A DNA stretch of 64,000 nt from Triticum aestivum (GCF_018294505.1 NC_057797.1:125741116-125805115), one strand, 5' to 3'. Shown: positions 36,851-47,830, counted from the stretch's first letter. Notes: a model not told the origin generated them from the sequence alone. Numbers and translations: made by a program.

Positions 36851-38591
36851 TGTTGGGTTTCGTAGTAATTTCAAAATTATCCTACGCACACACAGGATCA
36901 TGTGATGCATAGCAACGAGGGAAGAGTATTGTCTACGTACCCAACGCAGACCGACTGCGGAAGCGATGACACGACGTAGAGGAAGTAGTCATACGTCTTC
37001 TCGATCCAACCGATCAAGTACCGAAACTACGGCACCTCCGAGTTCGAGCACACGTTCAGCTCGATGATGATCCCCGGACTCCGATCCAGCAAAGTGTCGG
37101 GGAAGAGTTTCGTCAGCACGACGGCGTGGTGACGATCTTGATGAACTACAGCAGCAGGGCTTCGCCTAAACTCCGCTACAGTATTATCGAGGAATATGGT
37201 GGCAGGGGGCACCGCACACGGCTAAGGAATAGATCACGTCGATCAACTTGTGTCAACTTGTGTGTTTAGAGGTGCCTCTACCTCAGTATATAAAGGAGCC
37301 AAGGGGGGAGGGGGCGCCGGCCAAGAGAGAGAGGCGCAGGAGGAGTCCTACTCCTACCGGGAGTAGGACTCCCCCCCCCAATCCTATTCCAACTAGGATT
37401 CCCAAGGGGGAAAGAGGGAGAGGGGTGGTCGGCCACCTCTCCTAGTCCTAATAGGACTAGGGGAAGGGGGAAGGCGCGCAGCCCCCTTGGGCTGCCCCTT
37501 TCTCCTTTCCACTAAGGCCCATGATGGCCCATATGGCTCCCGGGGGGTTCCGGTAACCTCCCGGTAACCCGGTAAAATCCCGATTTCACCCGGAACGCTT
37601 CCGATGTCCAAACATAGTCTTCCAATATATCAATCTTTATGTCTCGACCATTTCGAGACTCCTCGTCATGTCCGTGATCACATCCGGGACTCCGAACAAC
37701 CTTCGGTTCATCAAAATGCATAAACTCATAATATAACTGTCATCGTAACCTTAAGCGTGCGGACCCTACGGGTTCGAGAACAATGTAGACATGACCGAGA
37801 CACGTCTCCGGTCAATAACCAATAGCGGGACCTGGATGCCCATATTGGCTCCTACATATTCTACGAAGATCTTTATCGGTCAGACCGCATAACAACATAC
37901 GTTGTTCCCTTTGTCATCGGTATGTTACTTGCCCGAGATTCGATCGTCGGTATCCAATACCTAGTTCAATCTCGTTACCGGCAAGTCTCTTTACTCGTTC
38001 CGTAATACATCATCTCACAACTAACATATTAGTTGTAATGCTTGCAAGGCTTTATGTGATGTGTATTACCGAGAGGGCCCAGAGATACCTCTCCGACAAT
38101 CGGAGTGACAAATCCTAATCTCGAAATACGCCAACCCAACATCGACCATTGGAGACACCTGTAGTACTCCTTTATAATCACCCAGTTACGTTGTGACGTT
38201 TGGTAGTACCCAAAGTGTTCCTCCGGTAAACGGGAGTTGCATAATCTCATAGTCATAGGAACATGTATAAGTCATGAAGAAAGCAATAGCAACATACTAA
38301 ACGATCGGGTGCTAAGCTAATGGAATGGGTCATGTCAATCAGATCATTCTACTAATGATGTGACCTCGTTAATCAAATAACAACTCATTGTTCATGGTTA
38401 GGAAACATAACCATCTTTGATTAACGAGCTAGTCAAGTAGAGGCATACTAGTGACACTTTGTTTGTCTATGTATTCACACATGTATTATGTTTCTGGTAA
38501 ATACACTTCTAGCATGAATAATAAACATTTATCATGATTATAAGGAAATAAATAATAACTTTATTATTGCCTGTAGGGCATATTTCCTTCA
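36851..38591 (-). repeat. 5' LTR of the copia element
   Basis: 1741 bp, nearly identical to 29869-31607. Differences include single substitutions near 36921, 37067, 37240, 37616 and 38515 and 1-bp length changes in homopolymers. Ends TG...CA. Confidence 0.93.
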
Positions 38592-38596
38592 GTATT

Positions 38597-40612
38597 GCCC
38601 TCCAAATGTGTGATGACCCTCTCTTGTTCTTGGCTAACATAAAGTCATGATCATGAAAATACTTGCCCTTAAGAACTCTAGCACACAACGATTTTGGTGT
38701 GGTAATTAACCTCCAGCCCTGCTTTGCAAGCATAGCTTGATTAAACATTTCAAAATCCCTAAAGCCCATGCCTCCATCTCCTTTTGGTATAGCTATATCT
38801 CTCCATTTTTTCCAATGAAGCTTCCTTCGGCTTTCATCTCCACCCCAGAAGAATCGAGCCACTATAACAGTCAACTTTTTACATAGTTTTTTGGACAACC
38901 TGAAACAACTCATGGAATATGTGGGAATTGCCTGACAAACCGCTTTGATCAAAACTTCCCTTGCTGCGGTGCTCAGAAGTTTGGGAACATACCCATTTAC
39001 TAATTTACGGATACTGGTGGCAATGTGTTCGAATTGAACATCGGATGAGCGACCAATGGCCGTTGGCAGCCCCAAAATACTTCTCAACAAGAGCTTCCGT
39101 CTCAATCTCAGTTTGCTCACGGACCACCGCTTTCATCTCATCGGAACAATTGGCACTGAAGAATATGGCAGACTTCGCTCGGTTCACCATTTGGCCTGAA
39201 GCTTCTCGATAGACGTCCAGAGTGTTATGCAATCTGGTAGCTGCCTCAGAAGAGGCCTGTGTAAACACCAGACAATCATCTGCAAACAACAAGTGGGACA
39301 CCCATGGAGCATGTATTCCAACTCTAACACCTCGGGGTAGCTGGTCTGGGCCACGGAATTTCAATAAACTGCTCAACCCTTCCGCACATATGAGAAATAG
39401 ATACGGTGAGATGGGATCGCCCTGCCTGATGCCTTTGGTAGGTCTGAAAGATTCTGAGAATTGGCCATTAACTCGAATTGAAAAAGACACAGTCTGAACG
39501 CATACCATTACCCGGTCGATCCACTCAGCAGCAAACCCAAGTTTCTCCATCATCGCGCGCAAGTATGTCCATTCCACCCTATCGTACGCCTTAGCCATAT
39601 CAAGCTTCACTGCCATATCTCCAGACTTGCCCTTCTTTTTCTTAAGATAATGAATGCACTCATATGCTGTTAGGACGTTGTCCGAAATCAGCCGGCCCGG
39701 GACAAATGCTGACTGCTCTTCCGCAATGATATCATCCAGTACTGGTCTCAGTCGTAGAGCAAGGACTTTCGAAGCTAGCTTATAGAGCATATTACACAAG
39801 GAGATCGGTTTGTACTGTGCTAAATCTTGTGGATTTTTGATTTTAGGAATAAGAACCAACACGGTACTGTTCACAATCTCCGGCATTTCTCCTCCCTCAA
39901 GGAAAGTGTGAATTGCATCACAAACAACATCTTTAAGTAAGTGCCAATGACAAATATAGAAGCCCGCCGTAAACCCATCAGGATCAGGGGCTTTATTGGG
40001 ATGCATCATAAAGATCGCATTCTCTATCTCTTCATTGGAAATTGGTGCACACAACCTAACATTCATTGCTTCAGTAACTTTGTTTGGAACCCAGTCTGTC
40101 ACTAGCTTCGGCCTCGTCTCATGTTGGGCTGTGAAGAGATCAGAATAAAAATTCATAGCGAGGGTCTCCAGCTCCGGCTGTGTCATCGCCACTGAGCCAT
40201 CTGGCTTCTTCAATTTTTTGATCTTATTTATGCGGGATCTTTCTTTCATCTTAGCATGGAAAAATTCAGTGTTTCTATCACCTTCCGACAGCCATAGTAC
40301 CCTGGAACGTTGCTTTGTCAACGCCTCCTCCCTAGCCAACAATTCAGATATACGTTTCAAGAGGTCTTTCTCGGCTCTAGTTGGTCCAGACCGCAGAGAA
40401 GTTGCTCGCACCCTCTCCAGCCGGTGTCTCATAGCTTTGAGCTGTTTTTGAACAGAACCAAACTCCTCCCTACTCCATTTCTGCAGCTTTTGGCGAACGG
40501 AATTCAGTGCGTCATATACCCCGGCCAGGTCATTTGCTTGAAGTTGCCAGCTCTCAACTACCACTTCCTCGTACCTCTCATGCCTCGTCCATGCATTCTC
40601 GAAACGGAAAGG
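38597..40612 (-). pseudogene. LINE ORF2, 5' part: reverse transcriptase
   Basis: The frame 40564-39005 carries a LINE RT: APDPDGFTAGFY, QSAFVPGRLI, KLDMAKAYDRVEW, GIRQGDPISPYLF and the catalytic LLFADDCLVF. The upstream translation continues to about 40612 (RFENAWTRHERYEE). A frameshift near 39060-39120 leads to the next frame, which ends at the copia junction. The catalytic residues are intact, but the gene is split and truncated. Confidence 0.9.
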
Positions 40613-41062
40613 TTAAGAACCGCATTTAGAAGTTTCTGCGGCTCATGAGCGCGCTGCACCGTCGGAAAATAGCTGGCTACCATTGTATACGTGATTACGT
40701 AGTAGTAGTATGTCCTGTAGCAATGAATGGCTCTCGTATGCCGCTGCCGTGTCGCTTGCGGTTTAATTTCCCACCGCACTTGCCTCTCACTCGCAGAAGC
40801 TGCACTTCGTGGTGTTTTTTTTTTTTGAGTTGGACACTCCGTGGTATACTTCATAGTATCCGTGTCCCGTGTGTGACAGAAGTGACTATAGCACCGAAAA
40901 TTCAATATGGGTTGTACATCCATATGCTCACATTATCTCAAGCATTGACATGTCTTGGGATCTGGGTGCTGCAGTGTATTGCAGTCCGTATTTTTATTTT
41001 CTCGTCATATTGCTACAGTTCGCAGGCCCACATCTGCAGTGCATTCATTTCGTATGCTGATG
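40613..41062. other. Non-coding stretch between LINE and Harbinger elements
   Basis: No gene or clear repeat family was recognised. There is a T run near 40815-40825. Part of it (near 40895-40940) resembles a segment near 43885-43925 (AAAATTCAATATGGGT followed by CATATGCTC), so it may be part of a dispersed repeat. Confidence 0.3.
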
Positions 41063-41065
41063 TTA

Positions 41066-43193
41066 CAGCATCTTCAGCCGTTCGCCCCCCCCCCCCTCCC
41101 AGGACGCATAAAAATTGCCCCCTAGGGACGAACCGGCGATACAATCGGCGTTGGGGGCGGTTTCGCGCCCAGTCGTCGCCCCCAGGCGCCGATATTGGCC
41201 CACTTTTCAGCCCCATTTTGGCGAATAAAGGGTCCATATGGGTGACAATAGGCCCATATTCGGCGTGGTTCGTTGTTGTTTGGCGTTCAATTATGCATAT
41301 AAATTTTTTATTACATATTTCATCATAGAAATATCAAATACTTCAACAAAATAATACAACAATAAATAGTTCAATACAAATTATATAGTTTAATAAATAA
41401 AAACTCATATTTCATCATATGTCGTGCCCGGCGTCGCCCTTGAGCCTTCATAGATGCTCTATCAGATCTTGCTGCAGTTGATGATGCACCTGTGGGTCTC
41501 GGATCTCCTAACGCATACTGAGATAGGCAGTCCAGGTTGCCGGTAGCTGGTGATCAACTTGGGCTAGAGGACCCTGTCTGTAGTATGATTCAGTGTCAAA
41601 CACTGGGTCTTCTTGCTCGCTCTCGATGATCATTTTGTGCAAGATGACACAGCAAGTCATAATCTCCCACATTTGATCTTTCGACCAGGTCTGAGCGGGG
41701 TACCGGACAACAGCAAATCGAGATTGCAGCACACCAAATGCCCGCTCGACATCCTTCCTGCAAGCCTCCTGAACCTTCGCAAACCAGACGTTCTTGCCTC
41801 CTGGCACAGGGTTTGAGATCGTCTTCACAAATATCGACCATCTCGGATAGATGCCATCAGCTAGATAGTACCCCTTGTTGTAGTGCCGCCCATTGATCTC
41901 GAAGTTCACCGGAGAAGAATGACCTTCAACAAGCTTGGCAAAGACAGGAGAGCACTGCAGCACGCTGATGTCATTGTGAGTTCCTGGCATACCAAAGAAG
42001 GAGTGCCAAATCCAGAGGTCCTGTGTGGCCACCGCCTCAAGTACCACACTGCAACCGCCTTTGACGCCTTTGTACATCCCCTGCCAAGCAAATGGGCAAT
42101 TCTTCCATTTCCAATGCATGCAGTCGATGCTTCCAAGCATCCCAAGAAATCCTCTTGCTGCATTCTGTGCTAGGATCCAAGCAGTGTCTTCCGCATTGGG
42201 TGTTCTCAAGTATTGCGGTCCAAACACTGCCACCACTGCCCGACAGAACTTGTAGAAACACTCTATGCTGGTGGACTCGGCCATGCGCCCATAGTCGTCG
42301 AGTGAATCACCGGGAGCTCCGTATGCAAGCATCCTCATCGCTGTCGTGCACTTCTGGATGGAGGTGAATCCAAGGGCGCCGGTGCAATCCATCTTGCACT
42401 TGAAGTAGTTGTCGAACTCTCGGATGGAATTCACAATCCTGACGAAGAGTTTTCGGCTCATCCGATAACGGCGTCGAAATGTTTTCTTGCCATGAAGTGG
42501 AGCATCGGCGAAGTAGTCGGAGTAGAGCATGCAGTAGCCTTCGAGACGATGCCGGTTCTTTGCTTTCACCCGCCCGGTGTCGAGCCACCTCGCCGCGGCT
42601 TTTCATTGCTCGTCAGCAGCTGGGCGAGGCCGGCGAGCACCATGAGATGCTCTTCTTCCTGGACGTCGCCTCGGCTTCCTCCTCCAGCAGCACGGCAAGC
42701 GCTTTCTCGTCATCTGAGTCCATCGCCGAGGCAGGCAAATCGCCGAACACCTTACGTTCGGTGGGCATGTCCCCGCCACTAAACTGCCCCTCCGCGGCCG
42801 AAAACGGCGGCCGAAAACGCCCAGCTGCTGTTGGAGGGGCTGCCGCGGCGAAGCTCTGCTATTTTTCCGGCGTGGAATGGCTATCTAGTGGTGAAGGCGG
42901 CGGGCGGCGCCGGGATATAGCTACTGGCGGCCGAGGGCGCGGGGGGTGTGAGGCGAGTCAGGGAAGAAAACCTTGACTTTTCCCCTGACGGCGTGGGCCA
43001 GCCGCGCTTTTCCCTTGCGCCGGAGCCCCCAACTGCCCCTCCAGTGCGCCGGGTTCGGCCTGTGACCGTCGGGCGGAAAAAGGGCCGTAACGGCGTTTTT
43101 CGACGTCCTCGGGGCGCGACTTGGGCGTTTTTTTGGCGCCGGCGCGGAAAAAATGGCCTGGGGGGCCTGTTGGGGGCGCGGCTGGAGATGCTC
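41066..43193 (-). mobile_element. PIF/Harbinger DNA transposon (TSD TTA)
   Basis: A 2.13-kb element flanked by TTA (41063-41065 and 43194-43196), the typical 3-bp target of the superfamily. The left end CAGCATCTTCAGCCG matches the inverted right end GAGCATCTCCAGCCG. It encodes one transposase on -. The second ORF (MYB-like) of autonomous members was not found, so it is likely non-autonomous or a partial copy. Confidence 0.88.
41428..42723 (-). pseudogene. PIF/Harbinger transposase, nearly intact
   Basis: The likely start is at 42721-42723 (MDSDDEKALAVLLEE). A frameshift occurs in the acidic N-terminus, then one long frame runs 42569-41508 (353 codons). The DDE residues are visible: [12 protein letters not shown] (D), THNDISVL (D) and [13 protein letters not shown] (E). 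The upstream helix-turn-helix region has [14 protein letters not shown]. The frame ends at a TAG (41508-41510), after which the homologous C-terminus continues in frame for about 17 codons (EIRDPQVHHQ and on) to a second stop near 41455. The main defects are one N-terminal frameshift and one premature stop. Confidence 0.88.
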
Positions 43194-43198
43194 TTAGG

Positions 43199-43377
43199 TG
43201 GTGTTTGGTTCTCTAGTCCTAGGATTTTTTTTTAGTCCCAACTAAAAAGTCTCTAGTCCCTAAAAAGTCATTTCCTGTTTGTTTCCAGAGACTAAAAAGT
43301 CCCTAGTCCCTTACTAGAGGTTATTAAATGACCATGTTGCCCCTAGTATATAGAAAAATAACAATCAAACAACACCA
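43199..43377. mobile_element. MITE-like element
   Basis: The left end GGTGGTGTTTGGTTC is imperfectly inverted at the right end (CAATCAAACAACACCAT). It contains repeated CTAGTCCC and CTAAAAAGTC words. Non-coding, about 180 bp. The target duplication is not clear. Confidence 0.4.
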
Positions 43378-43650
43378 TAGGGTGGCGGGCCAATGGGTGC
43401 ATAGAGGGGCATTGTTGAAAAAGTCCTAAAAAGACTCTCCTTGAGAGAGATCCACCCTACAATATAGGGTCAAAAAGCCAAAAAAATAAGTGATTTTAGC
43501 CCTTATAAAAGAAAAACGGATTCTTGAACCTTTTTCACGCTCATGTCATGTCGAGGTACTGCAGAAAAAAGAACTGCAAAATCCGATTCAATTTTTCGTA
43601 ATCGATTAGTTAACATAGTGGTTAACTGTATTACATAAAAGGAAAACTTA

Positions 43651-43884
43651 TTAGGAGCACCGGAGTATGCAAAGGGTGGTATCACCCGAGTCTCTCCCCA
43701 AAACGAAGGGTAGAAAGGAGATTTCAGAATATCCTTAATCTATCCTGAATTTTTGAAAACGCAAATTAGGAGATTTCAGAATATCCTTAATCTATCCTGA
43801 ATTTTTGAAAACGCAAATTATATGAATCATGGGGAGTTCTCGAAAAATGGTTCGGCTGACTGGCTGAGTATGTAGAACTTACTA
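43651..43884 (+). repeat. Direct repeat copy A with internal perfect 52-bp tandem duplication
   Basis: It begins TTAGGAGCACCGGAGTATGC and ends GTAGAACTTACT. It is similar to copy B at 44478-44646. Inside, 43716-43767 and 43768-43819 are identical 52-bp units. No coding content. The pair could be ends of a small element or an old duplication. Confidence 0.7.
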
Positions 43885-44477
43885 ATAGCAAAAATTCAAT
43901 ATGGGTCGCACTTCCATATGCTCCTATTATCTACCGCCCTTATGCCAAACAGCGCCAGGAGGTCACTACCTCCATTCTTCACCATGTTTCGAGTCATTTT
44001 AGTGGCTAGCCCATCTTTACCTAAACTGTCCATCGTCCTCCTCCACTGTAAATCTGTAATGCTGCATGTTTTGGTTACTTTTTTTAGTTGCATGTTCGGT
44101 TACTAGCAGAAAAACGAAAGGTAAATATTAGGTGATACTACTCTTCACATGCTCAAATGCTTGCAAATTAAAAAATGCATTTAAGATGTTCCAAAAATAT
44201 CTTTTTTTTTTGTGAATGCTTAGAAGGCATGTGCGTACAACTTCTACAAAATTCAAAATACATGTAGAGCAACAAAAAAGACAAAGCTAGGATGAGTTGT
44301 CTAAAACATGAATAGTGTCAAAAACTGACACTGCTCACATCTGGATTTATCTTTTTAGTTTACCTATGTGTCTTTCAAATTTGGATTTGAACCTTCTTGA
44401 TTTGTAGACACATGTCCTGTGAACATTCACAAAAAATATTCAAGATGTTTATAAGCATTTAAATATTTATCAAACTT

Positions 44478-44646
44478 GAGAGCACGGAAGCATGTGAAGG
44501 GTGGTATCACCTGAAACTCTTCCAAAACAAAGGGCACATAGGAGATTTCAGCACCTCCTTAATCTATCCTAAATTTTTCAAAATGCCAATTATATTGGAT
44601 TGTAGGGTGTACATGGAAAATTGTTCAGTTAAGTACGTAGAACTTC
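44478..44646 (+). repeat. Direct repeat copy B
   Basis: A diverged match to 43651-43884: AGCACGG-AGCATG, GGGTGGTATCACC, AGGAGATTTCAG and CTTAATCTATCCT occur in the same order, with one copy of the 52-bp unit. The 0.6 kb between the copies is AT-rich and non-coding. Confidence 0.6.
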
Positions 44647-44677
44647 TTTTTTTCAAGGTGACTACGTAAAACTTACT

Positions 44678-44874
44678 TTTTTTTGAACATCAGTACAGAC
44701 ACAAGCGCTCATATACATGCGCACACACTCACCCCTATAAACGCACACACGCATACCCTACCCCTATGAGCACCTCCGAAAGACTGAGCCGGTATATGCG
44801 AGCACCAGGATTTGAACTCTGATGAATTGGGAATACCACAGTCCCTCTAACCATTCAAGCACACGTTGGTTCGC
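44678..44874 (-). mobile_element. Au-SINE-like retroposon with perfect 13-bp TSD
   Basis: Flanked by CGTAAAACTTACT at 44665-44677 and 44875-44887. On - it starts GCGAACCAACGTG, has a tRNA-type B box (AGTTCAAATCC, about 44808-44818) with an A-box-like TGGTTAGAGGG upstream, and ends in an A run (T8 on + at 44677-44684). The 3' half, with GTGTGTGCG words, is shared with the copy at 60130-60427. It is shorter than that copy, with an internal deletion. Confidence 0.85.
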
Positions 44875-44887
44875 CGTAAAACTTACT

Positions 44888-45389
44888 ACTGCTATATAAG
44901 GCTTGGTAAGACGAAGCAAATGACTCGGCGGATAAATACAATCATCTAGCCGAGTAGGACCAACGTTAGCCAACTAATGTATCCCCGAAAAAAAAAGGCA
45001 AGTACTATTATCTGTGATTTCACTCCAAGTCAGCACCGAAACATACGCACAGCTAAACCTTAGCTTTCCCAGCTAAAATAAAGAATTAGCTTCAGTCCGG
45101 CCAAATTCTGGACCAGGTACACTTATAGTGCAAATACCGTTACAGACGCGAAACGTCCATGGACCGTGCCTCCAGCCGTCAAACCCTGATCCACGTGCGT
45201 CAGACGTACATACGTACTATCACTGTATTCCGGCAAGGCACCAATTTCCCCAGCTCGCACCCATTCGCATTAACTGCTGCTGCACAGTTCATCATGTTGC
45301 TACTTACGGTCCAGATAATATGAGCAAATGCCAGTACGATCCATATCGCAGCTCTCCTATAACACGACGGTTTTTCAGCTGTCTATTTA
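44888..45389. other. Non-coding stretch
   Basis: No gene, TIR or repeat family was recognised; the small frames have no domain. Confidence 0.3.
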
Positions 45390-47230
45390 TCTATACTAGA
45401 AGAACGCCCGTGCGTTGCAACGGGGCCACATTAACCTTAAGAGTTCAATATTAATATTCTCATACATATCAATCCTTCTTCTCCTTCCGTCTGCCATCGA
45501 GACAGGGACCTAGACTTTGTGTTGCTCTTATTGATTTCAAACCCAGACGAGATGGGGTGGTGGGAGGGGGGACGAAAAAACCCAGACGAAACAAAGGAGA
45601 AGGAGAGCCTCATCAGTAGCATCATGGTGAATTTCAAACCTAGCGTTGTGCTCCGCTCAACGAACATGGACGCCGCCGCCGGCGGCCCGGTGGAGCTCGA
45701 ACCCGAGAGACTCTGCTGCTTGCTGGGAGGGGTCGGGGAGGGTCGGAGCACATGAGCATTGACGTGAAGACAGGGTAGGCCGGGGAGATTACTGTGCACG
45801 CCGCACAGCGACTTGGACCTCGGAGGGCCTTAGCTCTGTCAGGAGGAGGTCCCGAGTTCCTGCCGAGGACAGCCTGACGGGGGAGACGCACGGCCGCTCG
45901 CGCTGCCCGCAACGCGACCACGCCCTGCCCTAGGGTTCTGCGACGGCGGCAGCGTCGTCCACAGCCACACCCTCTCTGAGTCCTGCCCTGAACTGGGGTT
46001 CCGAGATGGCGGCGGTGGTGGAGGTCTCTGAGGTTGGAGAGGGGCAAGATGTAGGACGGCGGAGGCTGGAGCCTGGAGCGATGGCGGCGTTTTGGGATTG
46101 CAGGCAGGGGGACGTGCGAGGTGAGTGTTTTTTTCACCGGTTTATGTTGTGTTGCCTGCACGGATATATAGGAGAACAAATAGGTGGATTATAATTCCTT
46201 CCATTGTATAAGTGCTGGGAAAGGAAGCGAGGGACAAAAATCAATCGAGGGGCCTTTAAGAGTAGAGATTAGTTAATTGGATTTTTCTTTAAAGTCTGTT
46301 ATTTGTTTTTTTAAAATTTATTATATGTTTCCTAAATCAAATTGCATTGATGGGATGGATCGATTGATTTGGATAGTCTATTATTTGTTTCCTTCACATC
46401 CATTATGTGTTTCCTAAAGCAAATTGCATTGATGAGATGGATCGTTTGATTTGGATGGATCGATTGATTTGTTTCCTTAAAATTGGATTTTTTTTAAAGT
46501 CTGTTATTTGTTTCCTTAAAATTTATTATATGTTTCCTAAATCAAATTGCATTGATGGGATGGATCGATTGATTTAGATAGTCTATTATTTGTTTCCTTC
46601 ACATCCATTATATGTTTCCTAAAGCAAATTGCATTGATGAGATGGATCGTTTGATTTGGATGGATCGATTGATTTGTTTCCTTAAAATTGGATTTTTCTT
46701 TAAAGTCTGTTATTTGTTTCCTTAAAATTTATTATATGTTTCCTAAATCAAATTGCATTGATGGGAGGGTGACGCATGGAAAGTTATGATCCGTTAAGAT
46801 TTTTTTTATTGTGTGAGAGGGTGACGCGAAACTAAACCGGTGGGGTAGGGGAGGGACGAAAAAAACCAGCGAAATGAAACGGGTGGGAGGTGGGAGGAAG
46901 TACCAAAGAAGTACCAAAAAAAACCGGGTGAGGTGGGACGAAAAAAAACCTGGAAGCGAGACTACCAACTGCTCCATTAGGAGTAGAGATACCAATATAA
47001 AAAGACCCAAAGGAGCAGATCCAATCAATCTCAACCATCGAACTAAGTCAATCCAACGACCTAGATTGCTCCAATGGCGAGCGTTAAACGTGTTTAACGT
47101 GCAATTAGTATCATACCAAATATTGCACTAATCACATGATTAACACATAAATAATAGCATACCTTATATCCGTGTGTAATTAATATATTGCCTAAGTATT
47201 TAACGTGCGTTGCACGTGCGCAATTACTAG
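45390..47230 (+). mobile_element. Non-autonomous Helitron
   Basis: The 5' end TCTATACTAGAAG follows A and the 3' end CTAG precedes T, as expected for Helitron insertion between A and T without duplication. A hairpin, ACGTGC-GTT-GCACGT, lies about 11 bp before CTAG. The 5' region holds CCCGTGCGTTGCAACGGG, and both ends share GTGCGTTGCA. There is no Rep/helicase. A GC-rich block (45640-46130) with weak frames on both strands may be captured gene sequence, and a 206-bp tandem array follows. Length 1841 bp. Confidence 0.78.
46275..46765 (+). repeat. Tandem array, 206-bp unit, about 2.4 copies
   Basis: Units start at 46275, 46481 and 46686 with AATTGGATTTTT[CT]TTTAAAGT. Each holds two diverged sub-repeats around AAATTGCATTGATG[AG]GATGG and ends GGATCGATTGATTTG. 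Units 1 and 2 differ at only a few positions. Located inside the Helitron. Confidence 0.85.
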
Positions 47231-47234
47231 TTAT

Positions 47235-47830
47235 AATAATGTTTGTCGTGTTCTAACAAGGGAGGGGCAAAGCTGTCGGCACGCCTTCGGCTCGCTCCGG
47301 TGCTTGTAGTCCTGACTAGGTGGTCTATGGACATCAATGTATATTTTACTTCTTGTGTTCTTTGTACTACATTGACAGTTGATGAATAGATCAAAAGAAC
47401 CCTATATTTTCGCTACAAAATTAAGAGCATCTACAACCAAAACCTCAAACCTTATATGTTTGCGAAGAATCGTCCAAAAACGCCACCCCCCCCCAATTGG
47501 GTCCCTTAAACTGTCATATATGTCTGATATGTCCGACACCTCCCATAACCAGCTCATATGTAGGGCAGATATGGGGACGTCCAAACATGTTCTCCACGTC
47601 GAATCCGGTCCACGTTGGCCCACCTCAACTCCACAAAATTGTTATTTGCATCCCGGACCAAACTCTAGCAATCCACTTTCATTCCGCTCCGCTCCACCCC
47701 TCGCCCCCCTCCCCCCCCCCCCATCATGCTCCTCTTTGACAATCACTAGCCTTCTTCGACATGGCTGACGGTTAGATACTTTGGATCCGTCTAGTGACTA
47801 TAGCACTACGACTTTCCGACTGTCTAATAC
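47235..47830 (+). repeat. 596-bp tandem duplication, copy 1 (with Harbinger-like left end)
   Basis: It begins AATAATGTTTGTC, contains ACATTGACAGTTGATGAATAGATC, then TTA and AGAGCATCTACAACC (47421-47438), and ends before the same AATAATGTTTGTC at 47831. A C run occurs at about 47711-47722. The TTA plus AGAGCATCTACAAC suggests a Harbinger-like end within the duplicated unit. No intact coding sequence. Confidence 0.7.

Larger units (their letters stand above)
29864..38596 (-). mobile_element. Full-length BARE/WIS/Angela-like copia retrotransposon (TSD GTATT)
   Basis: LTRs are at 29869-31607 and 36851-38591 (1739 and 1741 bp), flanked by a perfect GTATT duplication at 29864-29868 and 38592-38596. 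The LTR reads TGAAGGAAATATGCCCTAG at its start in element sense and ends CGAAACCCAACA. The primer site next to the 5' LTR (about 36838-36849) is TGGCATCCGAGC, like the initiator-Met tRNA site of this family. The PPT AAGTGGGAGAC is at 31608-31618. By eye the LTRs differ at only about 14 positions, so the insertion is young. It inserted into the LINE. Confidence 0.95.
28496..40612 (-). mobile_element. 5'-truncated LINE, split by a copia insertion
   Basis: The 3' end is at the left: T9 at 28496-28504 is the poly(A) tail read on -. Coding segments run from the right (38597-40612: part of ORF2 before the RT, then the RT) to the left (28697-29863: zinc-binding reverse-transcriptase region and RNase H). 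The two halves join exactly at the GTATT target duplication of the copia element. ORF1 and endonuclease are missing, so the copy is 5' truncated near 40612. No clear LINE target duplication was found. About 3.4 kb of LINE sequence is present. Confidence 0.85.

Noticed and set aside
44760..44880. Possible tRNA gene
   Set aside because: A tRNA-like B box is present, but the sequence has an A tail, a 13-bp TSD and a second diverged copy in the window, so it is a SINE.
47700..47730. Poly-C runs (also 57038-57057 and 41085-41098) as regulatory quadruplex sites
   Set aside because: They are simple homopolymer tracts within repeats; there is no evidence of function.
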